Shown here piece by piece: positions 44,476 to 57,574 of a stretch of 64,000 nt of DNA (position 1 is the first letter of the stretch; every line of letters begins with the position of its first letter). The DNA lies in assembly GCA_000469685.2 (NCBI GenBank), contig LS997564.1, forward strand, positions 36,660,151 to 36,724,150, given 5' to 3'. The notes under the pieces were generated by a model. It ran no database searches and was not told where the DNA came from. It saw only the letters and a list, made by a program, of their open reading frames with translations. Source of the DNA: Haemonchus contortus (taxonomy: Eukaryota > Nematoda > Chromadorea > Rhabditida > Trichostrongylidae). A program made the translations under genes and the position numbers.

Positions 44476-46639
44476 AAGGACCTGATCCTTCCCAACAGCT
44501 GACATATTTCCTACTTGTTGAAGAAAAATAGTATTTTTCAATGATATGTGTTGACTCAGCTTGGCTGTTCCCATGAGATGAAATGGATTTCGCGTATTCT
44601 GGCGAATTCATTACAAATAATTCATTCGTTAATGAGCAAGAGGTGTTACCGATCTTTTTTTTTACTCAACGACAGCCTTGTTCATGCATTTCTAAACTTT
44701 AATTTTCAAAAGTAGTTCATATAGAATTCATTGAATTCGAGATAATTTTCTATAGAGCTATTTGCTGGGCGTAGCCGAACGCCTCTTTGTGGCCGGCTCC
44801 ACCCCTCAATGTGGGTTATTCGGTTTCCGTCGTCGTTGTAGCTAAGAATACTGAGATGGCCTGTCTCCTGTCGAGCCCAACCATATATTTCGCCAATTTT
44901 TTCAGACTTGAGACCTTCCTTTAATGGTTTTCTTGATTTTTCTGCGATTTTGCATGATTTTTAGTGATACTCAAAGTTACGCCATGCACTTGACCTTCCT
45001 CCTGGATCGAAAAATGATCTGAATTTCCGTTGAGTTCAACCAATAGCTTGAGATTGTGGTCGAGAATACATTCTTAGAACCTTGCGGCCGAAGGCCGAAG
45101 CCAGCAGACTACTGGCTTCCGGAATGGACTGCCATTTGCTTAGCTGGTTAATCGGATTAAGGTATGTTCATTGACCTTCATAGGTGATCACACTTCGGGT
45201 GTGCAGAAATTGAGTGGACGACTTGTTTCGAGCATACCCAGCGCTGGGTGACTCGGTCTGCTTCTTAGGTACAGTTTACCCTACCAAAAATCTTTGTATG
45301 ATCATGAGGATCTGTGTAGGTGTGCTCAGAAAGTTTCAACAATACAGGTGCCAAGCGAATGCATGGCGTAACCCAGAACAACTTATCTGTGTAACATCCC
45401 ACTTCCATTTTCTTTGTGTGACGTTTCTCAGTGCATCATCAGTGGTAGAATTTGCTACATAGCCAGTCAAAGCTAAGCATTCCCGAAGCATCAACTCAAT
45501 GGGCTGTGAGTGCCGTCCCGGAAGTTCCATTTTCAGGCGGCCAATTTCTGAGAATGGCTCGCTGCCAGCAATTCTTGAATGCAATCAGCTGCTAGATGCC
45601 GGGTTTTCTATGCTCCATGTAGCATGACTGAGTTGTTAGCTTACCATGGGTCTGTCAATGACGGACACTATAGGATTCATAATCGAAGCATTCGAAGTAC
45701 TCAGGCAGGACAAGTCAACCCCAGTGATGGTTATGCCCGAGTAAACTCGTCCATTAGACCACTGTGGACGAGTTTCTACATTCCAATTTCTTGTTGCCGT
45801 TAGTTTTATTCACTGCAATGCTTTTCAAAGAGTTTTCTAGTCTGGGACCTCACCTATTGTCGGCTTTGTAGGGGTGACGTACTAAATGACGTAACTGCTT
45901 CGTATTATTCTTTGGCGAATTAATTTTTACACTTAGACTCGGGGTTTATACTCAATCAATATTCTTATTTTATTATATCAAGCTCTCTTACCTTCAATTT
46001 TCACTTTCGCAAAAGAAAAATCTGCCGATCGCTGTTGTCATTGCGGACCTTATTTTAAGCTCATCAGGAGTATTAGAGAAAGCTCGACGATGGCTGGAAT
46101 ACTGACGTCTGACGTCCCAGAAGTTTACATATCCGCGTTCCTCTTCTGATGGTCGGGGATGTGAACTGGAAAGAAGGGCTGTCTAGGTCTTTGACGAGGT
46201 GAAAATCAAATCAACTGAGGCGAAAAAGCGAATCATCAGCTTGAAGTCGGCCTTTGAATCCCGAAAGTATTGACTGTTGGCTCGCACGTCGTCCAGCTTC
46301 CTTAGTATGGCTAAAATTGTTGAACGGCCATTCGGGTACCTGAACGATCCTGAAGAGTGGGCGAATGCGTGGCGCATCTCGTTGATATTTTCAGTTGTTC
46401 ATAATTACATTATGGACTTATGTTGGACTCATGAACCAATTGATAGGGGCTTGAGGCCCTCCCCAACAAATCTCTCTTATTAAGTGGTTGTCGAGTACTT
46501 GGCGTACTCTGAAGAGCTTCCTCACAATGTATTTAAATTGACAATAGAGTCAACAGTGGAGCATATATATTAAAAATTTAAACTAAGACCCATGCCGACA
46601 GCGGATGGCAAATTCTGGCGTTTTCCACTTACTGTAGAC
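44476..46639. other. No supported gene; small hairpin at 45743-45775
   Basis: AAACTCGTCCA and its exact reverse complement are 11 bases apart at 45743-45753 and 45765-45775; the arm also occurs in the TTAA MITE. A GC-rich GCTGGGCGTAGCCGAACGC hairpin near 44766 resembles Helitron ends but has no CTRR terminus. Confidence 0.4.
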
Positions 46640-46872
46640 GACTCTTCGCCTAATTACACACGACCGGAATCTCGTCCAAATACCCCTTTCATACCGTGTC
46701 CATTATGGTAATCTCGTATAGACCGCTATTACACTATGTGCTTGCGAGAAACCTTTAAATTTGAGACTTCTGCGGATGTTCCCTCTTTTTTGCCGTTGTT
46801 GCACTATTCTCCACCATCACTTTTGTTGTTCTGAGCGGAGTGGGCGCCCGAAAATTATCGTGAACCATGCCT
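46640..46872 (+). mobile_element. TTAA-type MITE, 3' part
   Basis: AATCTCGTCCAAATACCCCT, CATTATGGTAATCTCGTATA and the end AATTATCGTGAACCATGCCT followed by TTAA match the 60053 copy. The start is unclear. Confidence 0.75.
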
Positions 46873-48289
46873 TTAATCATTTCTGGTCTTTGATGCATCG
46901 TGATGCTGCCAATCATGTAATCGCATTTACTAAGCCAAGTTCGTCGACGTGGGAAGCCAAGGGGGCGGTATGGACGTCACAAATGTGGCCTTAGCGTGAT
47001 TTCCGAATTTATTTTGATCATTCACATAACATCATTTTTGTTTGCCACATATTTAGAGGGTCTAATCTCAGATAACTGTTCTCTCCTTCTTGGAACTAAC
47101 GTAGTTCTCGATTATGTGATAACATTTTCCTTTCCATGAATTTAATCGGATTGCTCGGAACTGTTCGAGCGCTGTTTTTTCTTTCGCCTCGTTCTCCTTC
47201 TTAACCACTGCGTTTTACTTTGTTTGAACGTCATCCTGCGAGAATTAAGGACCCGTTCGACCCGTTGATTCACCTTTTTTGCAGTGGTCCAACTGATAGG
47301 AGAGTAGTTGATGTGTGTGTGGCTCGATTGCGTCAGCGAACCCTTCCAATGGCTTAATTCTTTCCAGGAAGCAAGCCAGGACCACCTCAGTCCTATCCGC
47401 ACCCAAGTTGGCCAGGTGCCATCCACTCAGAGCACTCGGGATTTCTGAACTAGTCTCTTGATCCTGTGTCAGTTAGCTGTCTTTCTTGATTGTGCTCTGC
47501 ATTCTTGTCGTGCGGCTTACCGCTGGAACTATCTACAGCCACCCAAATAGGGAGCCGTGTTCGTCCGAGTGGGAGACCAGGGGATGAATCCTCAGCACTT
47601 CTCATTGTTCATCTGTAATGCATACCCCTTTTTCATGATACGAGGGCCTGAATGGCCTTGTTTTGAGGAAAAATCGAGGAAGTCGTTGGGAAAAACCTCA
47701 ACTCCTATGGAGTTTTGGCAGAGTTTCCCTAAACGGCCCATTAAATACTGTTTACTCCCTAACCATTATATCCAGTGACAAGTTTCCTAGGTATTGCTAT
47801 TATGATAGTTACCATTATGAATATGATTCTCAAATACGTAGGTTTAATAAGTTTGATTCAGTATTTGAATCACATAATGCCTGCTTTCCATTCAAACTTT
47901 TCCCGGTAATTCCCATTAGCACCTCCCTCTCTTCCCATTTCTACTGAAATGCTGAGGCTCAGAAAATTGTGCTCTTCTTGGGATTAATTAGACCTTAGTC
48001 ATGGATGTAGTGAATCCTTAACAAAGTTTAGTTAGTCGGGGAAAACTGACAAGGTAATTTTCGATTGGGAACCTTAGACTGTGATTTTTTTAGGAGGCGA
48101 GTCTTACTCCTGCCAGGTTGATCTTATAGCGGGAAAGCAGTTTACGATTATAGAGAGTTGACAGCTATAATTGGGGCAACATCAATATTGGTAATTAGAG
48201 TTGATATATTTAATAGTAGTCAGCAATATTGACTATTATCAATATTAACTATTATTATTGATAGTGTACAAAAAAGTGGAGAGACCACA
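46873..48289. other. No supported gene
   Basis: A minus frame at 47426-47142 ends in a basic stretch RRTRRKKKQRSNSSEQSD but has no recognisable domain; not called. Confidence 0.35.
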
Positions 48290-48580
48290 GCCCTGTGGAG
48301 TTGATCAGACTCATTTCTGGACTTCGTCCAGATTTTCGGCTTCCATTCGAAGCGCAGTAGCATTTTAAATAGCTGTAGGGCCCCTATAGGCCTTTCTAAA
48401 AGTTGTTTTGTCCAATGATGTACTAGTCGACGTTTTTTCCCTCCCAGACGAGTCGAGATTACTAATAAGCCGTTATTGGAGAAGTAGGAGGCCACTTGGT
48501 CGCAGCGAGTAGCGATTCGGGATTTGATCCGTGATTTGTGAGTATGGTCGTGTATTTGAAACACCTTACCTCCTTTTTTG
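48290..48580 (-). repeat. Degenerate SINE
   Basis: TCCCTCCCAGACGAGTCGAG and AGCGATTCGGGATTTGATCC (B-box region) lie in family order; the ends are diverged. Confidence 0.6.
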
Positions 48581-50825
48581 GGATGTATTGGCAATAATAC
48601 GTTTTCCTTATCGGGTTTGAAGAGTCCAACTCACCAATGGTTTGCACCGCGCTCCTTGCTCCCTTTCCTAACTTTTTCTCGATAATTTCCGTTGGCACCT
48701 CCTCCTTTTCCTATTCTTGGTGAAATTGAAGCCCAGAACGTTAATCTACCGATGCCTCATCGTCACGCTCCCGTTTTGGAGTTTGCCCAAGATCTCTTTG
48801 CTACTGCTGAATACTTGATCAAAGGGGGAATAGTAGCCCACGAATTCGTTAATTGTCATTTTCTGTCACCACATTTACTCAATAGGTCCCGAATCAGTTT
48901 TTGACCTGTTGCAAAGCCGATATCGATGATTTCAATCAATATCAATCGAAATTATCGATAAGTAGTGAAAATGTCAGTGGAACACTTTTCTCTCTCCCTT
49001 CCTTCTCTTCTCTCTTCTTTCTTTGTCGTTCTGTTCGTGTAAACCACTCTCTACCCTCCCCTCTTATCTCCTTTCCTGGCTTTATAGGCTTTTTGAGTTA
49101 CCAGTTCTCTTTTCCTATAATCTAAACCAAAAAAGGTATGTTGTAATGTTCGGGTGAATACCTTCTTTCGTTCCCATTATGGAATTCATGCACCTATGTA
49201 GGTGGGCGGAACATCTATTGTTATGGCGGATAGTCACACGTAATAAAGAGTTTTACTATGTTTCTTCAAATTGCTTCCGTATGTTAGCTGGATTATCCGT
49301 CATCTTGGCATTTTTATCCAGTATTTCTGGGATTAACCATGGAAAATGCGTTGACGATAAAGCTCAATGCCTTTGAGTTATTTTCTATAAGCTTGTAAGA
49401 GGGATTACGTTCAGATTTGTAGGTCTTCGAATGGGCGTCAGCAAGGATTCGAAGGCGTAGATATACCTCTGTTATCTAGCAATGCCCACTCACTCGTATC
49501 AAAACGCCCATCGTTTTACATGACGTCTTTTTGAGCCTTTTAGTTCAGCTCCTCCCAGCGCTTTGAGCTATGGAAAGCCTTTCCGAAGCATTATTCTAGT
49601 CTGTTGACTTCTTCTCCATAGTCTGACTTTGGTCTCCTTTTCTTCCTTCTGGGTATCCTTTTACGAAAAGAGTAGGGAATTGTATGGGTGGTGGGTCTCT
49701 CGAACTCTTTTCACCTGTGCGTTCTTCACAGCTTCGTTTTAATATTGCAATTGAGCTCCCAAGGATTCCTTGTTTCAAACCTATTGCCGCTTGTAAATCA
49801 GGCTCGAGAACGGATGGTCCAGAGGTTCTACTGAATTCTGAGGGTCCTGCTTACTTGTATTGTTGATATGAAAAGATTTGGGCCGTGTTCTATGTGTATC
49901 TATTGAAATGAATCATATCCAGCCCGAAAGAGTTGCGTGAGGGAAAGCCAAATATGGTAAAGCCCTGGATTTTCATTTGTAATATTGCCGAGAACATTCC
50001 ACATTTTCCTAATGTTTCATCTCGTTGTGGGGGCTTTTTTTGTTTCCTCGGAAAAATTCAAGAAATTCACGCTGTGCCGCCAAAAACGCGAAATTCCACT
50101 AGGTAGTCCTGGCATTTTTCTAGCATTCGCCGAGTAATTGACTTCTACTAAGAATCGCAAATGTGATTGACGACGGGGTTGGGCTATTCAGTGAGCTGCA
50201 CAAGCTGGCCAGCATGTAAGAGCTAGTGTTTCCTCTTCTCCCGAACAGTTCTGCCACGTAGCAGATCCTACAGGGAAGTCTTCGTTGACGGCAAAGATTC
50301 GAGCTAGGGCTTTCCCACGCCCCATCCCTGTGCCCTACTGTAGCTTTTGTGTTCCTGGAGCTTTGTTTTTTCTTCTTTTTTCTCCGGTATAGATATATAG
50401 ACGAAAAGCAGTGGAATAGTTCCAATTCCCAGCTGTCATCCCTTGCTTCGAAGCTCTCTTTCCAGGGGGCCCTTCGAACGGCAATACATCTGACATTTGT
50501 CTCTAACACAAGCTCTCTCCTGTCAGCCCATAATAGCCATTGATGAGCCCTTAACGTCTTTGCCTTCATTGTTATCCTGAATGGCTTTGCTATTTTTGTA
50601 GCCGACTTTAAGATGACGCCAGCATGAAGCCATAATAGCCATTGTTTATTTGTGATGATAAATATAGCAAGCCAATCCCGTGTGCAGGCCAGCCCCCATC
50701 TCTGTGCTACTTATTCAATGAAACTTTCGTTCCTAGTGATTTTAAGCATCCTCCTGTTCATACAATATTAGGCGATGTCTACCGTATTGACGATACCGTA
50801 CCACCGTATGATTACTGTATTTAAG
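48581..50825. other. No supported gene
   Basis: The 149-aa minus frame at 50569-50120 has no recognisable domain and includes a lysine run from a T-rich tract; not called. The word CATAATAGCCATTG occurs twice (50530 and 50631). Confidence 0.35.
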
Positions 50826-50982
50826 GATGCTTGGCGGTGACGGTGAACGTGGCGGCTTATCACCGCGAATACTGTTAACAGCGGCAAATATGGTCCGTCA
50901 ACAAAGCGATACGACCGGTGTACGACGATTGGTCCGTGGAGTTGCCATCGAAGACGATAGACCACAAACCAGTACTAGTCAT
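50826..50982 (+). CDS. Candidate internal coding exon (unrecognised)
   Basis: After ATTTAAG (possible acceptor) an open stretch reads MLGGDGERGGLSPRILLTAA, then NMVRQQSDTTGVRRLVRG and VAIEDDRPQTSTSH, ending at CAT followed by GTAGGT, a good donor. Codon composition is balanced and GC is higher than the surroundings. The splice phase fits a codon split before ATG. The stretch is hydrophilic, partly Ser/Thr-rich and probably disordered. I do not recognise the protein and see no certain partner exon; large repeat-filled introns would be needed. Confidence 0.4.
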
Positions 50983-51692
50983 GTAGGTTCTTTTAATCGA
51001 TTTATTGATTTTTTCTTATTTGTTTTCTTGTGTTGGAGATTCTTTGAATTGCCATACGAACGAAATTGGTGTGTGTTTTATTTTCCCACACATGAAAACT
51101 TCGCGTCATAGAACTTCAGAAGTTCTCACAATCGATTATCGATTAGCTCAGCCACTAGCGTGCTGTAAAGGTTCAGTGTGTAGACATATCGATTGATTGG
51201 TAACTTCTTTCACTGGAGTTTCTCAATATGTCAGATTTAAATTTAACTAAAAATTAAGTGAATCAACAACTACGTAATCGATTATCGATCGCTTCAGGAT
51301 CTATTTTACCGTACATCCTTACAATGTTGTCATATTGATTAGCTCGTGTAACTTTTCACTAGAACTTCCCAACATGTCAAATATCAATAATAATCAGAAC
51401 CAAATTGAAAATCAGTATTAATTAAATGAATCAATAAATTCAATCAATCACATGCGCTGAGAAATTTCACGGAATTTTTGTCAGTAAATCAAATTTCTAT
51501 AAGAATATCGATTTCTTTTCTTTGCCATCACAGTACTGAGCGCTCCATATGTAGATGTTAGTAGGAAATAATGCTTAATTTTGATAGCAAATGCCCATCG
51601 TCATAGACAGTCCCAATACAATCAATATATTGATTACTTCACAACACTTAACGCCATTTCAATCGATACATCGACGTTCTCCTCAACAAATA
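50983..51692. other. No supported gene
   Basis: AT-rich with several ATCGATTATCGAT-type palindromic words (51132, 51278). No gene seen. Confidence 0.4.
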
Positions 51693-52584
51693 TTGGGTTG
51701 TAACATAAGTTCGTAGAGTTTTTTCACAGAGATTTATTTTACCAAAAAACAATAATTATAATAATAAATTGATCAATGATGTATCTTCCTGTTACTGTTT
51801 GCGACCTCCTCCAATCTCTCGACCAATTTGTTGATGCCGTTTCGCCAAAAATCGGACGGTCTGGTGTCGAAGAAGTTGTTGAGCCAGTTCTCAAGAACCT
51901 CTTTGCCATCGAAGGTAACACCCTTCATTTGGTTTGACAGAGAGCGGAAAGGTGGTAGTCGGTAGGTGCAAGACCCGGAGAGTACGGTGGATGCTGAAGA
52001 ACCTCTCATTCAAGCTATTGGAGTGCTGTTTTGACGACTTGGGCATTATGGGGCCTGGCGTTGTCGTAGAGCAAGATGACTTCACCTTGTCTATCGGGTC
52101 TTTTCAGCAGAATAGCTACACTAACATGGTTAAGCTGGGCAATGTAGACCTCCTTGCTGACAGTAGCATTTCGTTCGAGCATTTCCCAGCGCACCGTTCC
52201 TTTCCAGTCTCACCAAACGCAAATCATGACCTATTTTGAGTGAAGATCTTGCTTGACTCTCTGCTTCGGTGCCTCTCCTGGGGCCACCCAGAGACACACC
52301 TAGGACACCTTCCTCGTACACATTGCATATGTCCAGAGCGGCTTTGGCTGCTTATTGACCTCGATGAAAAGCAGATGTCGAAAATGCTGATTTTCTCCTC
52401 CTGGACATTCCAATTCTGAGCCAGAAAAAAGACGTACAACTAAACTATCCAAAAAACGAATAAAACTATTTTATACAGGAGAAAGAGCTCTTTCGAATGA
52501 ATTTATACACTTCGCCAAAAAACAAAGCGAATCGTTGTAAAATGACCCTGACACAAAACTCTACGAACTTATGTTACAACCCAA
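51693..52584 (-). mobile_element. Mariner element with perfect inverted repeats, internally deleted
   Basis: The left end TTGGGTTGTAACATAAGTTC, continuing GTAGAGTTTT, is matched exactly by the right end over 30 bases. TA flanks both sides. At 892 bp it is shorter than an autonomous mariner. Perfect ends imply recent mobility or mobilisation in trans. Confidence 0.9.
51773..52439 (-). pseudogene. Mariner transposase remnant
   Basis: Pieces are spread over frames on the minus strand. An N-terminal fragment resembles a helix-turn-helix (AAKAALDMCNVYEEGVLGVS). It joins a stretch reading ICVWWDWKG, then the second catalytic region LLYDNARPHNA, APTDYHLF with the third aspartate kept, and C-terminal GINKLVERLEEVANSN. 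The part containing the first catalytic aspartate is deleted and frameshifts are present, so it is inactive. Confidence 0.8.
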
Positions 52585-52747
52585 TAGTTCAGTTATTTTC
52601 AATGATTTTTTTCTGAGCACTTGGAATTAAATACCACTCACGTTACTTCACTCATTAAATGAGTCGCGATCATCAATGTGTTAATCTTGCTTTTTAATTA
52701 TTATATTCACTGCACCGTAGAGATCATTGTATATCGTGGCAATCGCC

Positions 52748-53060
52748 ATTTGGCGCCAATTAGCGCCGATTTGGCGCCAAGGGTGTTTTCACCAAATTTG
52801 CTGAATACTTGCGTTTAGGGGTTATTTGAGGTCCTGATAACGAATATACCATCCATTTTACGCGCTGAGGCTATTTGGCGCGACGACAAGGCATACAGGT
52901 TGTGGGGGAGACGATGTGGCTCAATAAAAGTTTTATTCGTTGTTTGAGGACACAGAAATGGATGTTATATTCGTTATCAGGACCTCAAATAACCCCTAAC
53001 GCAAGTTTTCAGCAAATATGGCAAAAACACCCTTGGCGCCAAATGGCGCCAGCGCCAAAA
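52748..53060. mobile_element. Foldback element with GGCGCC-rich ends
   Basis: The arms at about 52748-52860 and 52946-53060 are reverse complements (TTGGCGCCAAGGGTGTTTT, GGGGTTATTTGAGGTCCTGA, TAACGAATATA in mirrored order) with few mismatches. The outer ends carry several GGCGCC palindromes. Confidence 0.8.
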
Positions 53061-56000
53061 ATGAAGGTCATACTCGTTATGAGGGCATCGGATCACCTCT
53101 TCAGGCGAAGTTTCATCGAAAATTAAAATTTTGAGTTTTTGGGGTTGTAATAGTGGAATAGTACCATTTTTTCATTTCCTTTCCGCCTTTTTTTTTTGGA
53201 AGCTGTTGAAGTAAGTAGAGTTGCTAAGTATTGATGAGGTGCACCAATGCACACATTTTATACACAAGCCCCTAGCATAAAAACATGTTAGATAGTTAGC
53301 CGGACTGGATGAGAACTCACCCTCGATATCAGCTTTTCTGTGAGGTTCAGGCAAAATCTGCAAGTAGGTTATGCAGGGCTTACGTTTCGTGTCCGCACTC
53401 AAAAGATTGTCTGTGTTATGATTTTCAGTGTATTTGGCCACCAAGCAAGGTAATAAATAATTATACACAATAACTAATTACCACAATACAGAGAAGGGAA
53501 ATAAATAGATGCATTAATGTAAATATGATTAAATGGACATAACCAGTATAATATAAATTGATACAGTGCTCCAAGGTCCATTCCCAGGGGTGTTTATGAT
53601 TAATGTTTCGCCATGAAACCTTCTTATTCAGTCCTTGTGAGCAATATACTATAATTGAATGCTGAAAAGCCGATGGAGTACTCGGGCTGACTCCAACTTT
53701 CCAACGCCAAAATCCTACTTGCCACTGACCTCAGGGTGTAGCTCGTTTTCGATCTTGATCCGCACAGAATAACAGAAGAATAGTCCGAGTCATCTCAAAT
53801 TCTCCCTTATTCATGGAACAAGTTCATGCTCAGTTGAATCTGCGGTTTCATGATTGATTTTTAGCGTTCCGTACAATGGTATAATAGTCTAGCACGTCTG
53901 ACCCCTTAGCACATGCCTGCAAGGTGAAATTAGCTCGTAAAATCATAGCCCCATCATGGGTAAAGGTGCAGTGTTCCAGAAATGGTATTGGTCAGCACTC
54001 TCCCATGACTACAGTCTGATCAAAAACCTACAGGGGTTCAGGTTCATCGTGTTTACTTCAACAACCGGAGTACCTTAGCATAGGTGAGGTGAAGGCGGCA
54101 GAACCGGTTTTCAAAGGAATCAGCGTGACTACTCTTGCCTAGCTTGTCCAAAGCAAACACCAAGTACGACAATCAGGTACCAGTCAAGAACTCTGGTGGA
54201 CTTAATGGTTTCTGATCTTATCTATATTTCCGCTTCCTACATCGTGTCCAAATACTTTTGGCATGAAAAGGAAATTTCCTTCGATTCAAGGGAATGTGAG
54301 CATCCTATCAATCCTCGGAGATCTCAGTGTTCCTACATTTCCCATTTGGGAATTCAAATCAGGTGAACATGATCCATAAGTGTGTTTGTGTATTCATATC
54401 ATTCATTTCTAAGACCACTGTTGAAATGAATTCAAATGGACTTGTGGACAAACAAACAAGCGTGTAAGCTATTAATGAATAAACAATTAAGTAAAAGTTG
54501 AAGAAATACAATGATTCTTCAGCATTTTTTAAACCATTTTGCCCACATTCTTCATAGATTCTTTGTGGGGCTTATCGGGTAGCCATGCGTAACCAATTAT
54601 GATACACATGCTCGAGCAAGAATAACTCAGTTCAATACGGGCTTCACGCGTTGACGTCATTAATCACAACGATAGCAACACCTGGCCAGCCATCTATGTA
54701 TCCCTCGTTTCCTTTACGCGATCTCTGAATCCGCTTGGCGCTCTTGAGGTTTTCATTGATACCTATTGTTCGTATAGGTCATGCCATTCGATTTACGCCA
54801 TGCATTTTACATTCCTTCGGAATTTGTTGAAGTATTTGGAAGGGCTCTTAGTTTAGCAGCTTTTTCAGAAACCTGACAACTGTCTTCTGATTAGAAAATT
54901 TTTCAGATTCACTGATGAGCATTTAAAAAAGACTCTAAAAATTCATGAAGAACAACATCAGTAATTTGATAAATTTTAATGATTTTTGAATTTGAAAAGA
55001 AGAAAAATTGGAGTTTTGTAATTGTTTTCCAAGTGAAAGCTGGGCAGTGGTAGAGTAGTGGGAGCTCGTTTTGTCGCAATGAAATTAGATTCACTTCAGT
55101 CATGGGCTTTATAGTACAATCTATTACCTCTGCCCTATCTCGGGTTTCCTACTAGACCGCAAGTTTTTTTTTTTCGAGCTGTTGTTAGGAGAGCTTTTCA
55201 ATGATTTCTTTGTGCAGCTTTTGAGAGAACTACCCCGAGGTTTCTTCGATTGCTTTTTTGGTCTGGTTCTTTTAACGCAAGCCTTCCTATTCCTATGTTT
55301 AGCTTATTGAATTTTAAACCATTGGCAATACGACTAGTTTATTATGACTTGATGTTTTTTGTGTGACTTTTCCATACAGGACCGACTGTTAGAGCATTTT
55401 TACAATTTTCATACAATTTTACCTTAGCTTCTTAGGGTACTTTTTCTATTTCCTCTATCTCTAGCAATCTTAAAAGTACCAGGATTACGTTTAAGAGATA
55501 TTTTGAACAACAATTTGATCTGGATTTCCAAATATGGGTGCATAACTATGTCAAGGTGCCTTTTCGTGAGGATTTTTCATAGTCCAAAAGTTAGTGATAC
55601 CGTATCTTAAAGATTAATTAAATATTCAGCCATCTTCCTCGAATATTCCGGACATACATCATGCCCGGTTCCGCATTTCAGAACATATGATTGACATTTG
55701 CAGACATACTGCAGTAATCGAGCGTTTAAGTACCCGGATGGGACTATCCCAGAATTTGTTTCTTTTTTTTGTTTTGCTCTAGTTGTCTAATTTTTATTTT
55801 CTGTTTTTTTCCGGAAGGAGTGGGTCGGTGTTTCCTCATCAACCGCCCATGTGGAAAATCCGTGTAATTTTCCATTTTAATTTCGATTTTTGAAATTTTG
55901 TGGGTAAGTGACCTCATGGGAATACGAAGCATCTCACCCAGACAGGATTGGCCTTAAGGTTTGAGCTCCACCTGAAAAAGGAGCATTATGTGCGCTGCAG

Positions 56001-57574
56001 TCAAAGTTCAGAAAAATTCCCGTTTCAAAACTCAATTCGCATTGAGGTACTTGCTAGACCAAGTGGGGAAGATTTCCAAGTTTGGGAACCCTTCCCAACC
56101 CCGGGAACTATTCAAAGAACAGGGAACTAAAGTATCTGTTTTCGTTTAGCGATTGCCAATGTAATGTGGATGGCTTGGTTCATTCCGCTTGCGTTGCAGA
56201 CGAAATCGGCAAACTTGTCTCACTGATGGACCTAGATGGCCAATTCCCTGGGGTCTCGTTGAAAAGCCATCCGGCCGGCGAGCATCGCTTACGACTCCAT
56301 ACACAGGCCTAACCAGAACGGAGCTATTTAGCTCCAGCTTTTACTATTTTTTCCTTCTTGGCTCTACTAAAGTCTTTGAACGATATTGCTAATCAAAATG
56401 TGTATTTCAAATAAAGCAATTCTTACTACATCCTGTATAAATTAACCTTACGTATGCCGTTAGGTCCGATTTGCTGCATTTGAATGTGACCCCAAAAACG
56501 CCTACGACTTGGTGTACCAAGCGTGAGCACCTCCAGAAGGTTAGAATCAGAGGACTTTCATGGGCATCGATTGAAAGGTTACCGAGGACGCGGTGCCGCG
56601 CGACATGTGCGAATAATTCGCGCGGCTAAAAGTCGGACCTCTCATTGCCGTCATTGCTTGCTGGTTTCCTAGAGTGTTTTATCTTTTTACACCGAGCTCT
56701 GGCTTCGGGCTCACCTATATTTTTGGCTTCCGTAACACTACAATCTTTCTAGTTCAATTGAGACGTTCCATTTCAGAGGTCCAGCGAAGAATTGGCTCAT
56801 ATCCATGTGTTCGGGATGCATAATACTTCGTTTCCGGGCATTATTGCTGGCTCTTCAAGTGGGATTGGATGGAAATGACGTGTATGCAATAAATAGGAAG
56901 AAATAAAACTCAATAAGAAAAGGACAACGTCGCTAGGCCACCCCGCCTCCATTAAAGGACCCATAGACCCATGGTCGAATAAGTACAGGACCTATAAAAC
57001 AGCGTTATGGACAAGCACTTTCAAGGTAGGTGGGGCGGTACTTCTGGATTAATGGTATCGATAGGAAGCGATCTGGCTTGTCATAAAAGCTCTAGATGGT
57101 ATCTCACGCTGCTGTACAAGAACTTGGCCACCAAAAGTAGAAACTCAAAGGGTTGAGTGTTTACTACCAAGGCCTTTCTAGTGAAATCATCCCTAGTTCG
57201 CAAATCTACGCTGAATCTCGAACTTGCTTTTTCAAGGTATGACTCTTCTCTCAGTTTAAGAAGTCGCTATCAAGCAGAAGGCAGTAGTTGTTGTCTAGAC
57301 CGATGACGTCACCGTAATCCAATTTTTACTTTTTTGAAAAGAAGTTCCAGTTCATTGCATTCGTCGTGTCACCCACTCAATTTCAACTTTTCCAACTTTA
57401 CAGGCGGTTTTGCGATGCGGCCGCTTTTACTTGCACAATCTTCTCACTCTTTTTTGGTGGATTGCGCCACGTGCTTGTTTCCTTTTTGAGTTCATACGTG
57501 CAATTGTATGCCCATTTTAACCGCACAGTAACTTTTCAACAGATATATCAATACGTGTTCACTCCTGCAAGTTA
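53061..57574. other. No supported gene
   Basis: Long stretch of mainly AT-rich, unique-looking sequence. None of its short open frames is recognisable and no repeat ends were found. Confidence 0.4.

Noticed and set aside
44755..44800. GC-rich hairpin like a Helitron 3' end
   Set aside because: No CTRR terminus at the right distance and no matching 5' end.
45336..46483. Repeated short words such as GAATGCATGGCG at 45357, 46365, 59330 and 59480
   Set aside because: Only about a dozen bases match each time and the surroundings do not align, so I cannot support a repeat family.
50120..50569. 149-residue minus-strand open frame
   Set aside because: No recognisable domain, a lysine run from a homopolymer, no signal peptide and no splice context.
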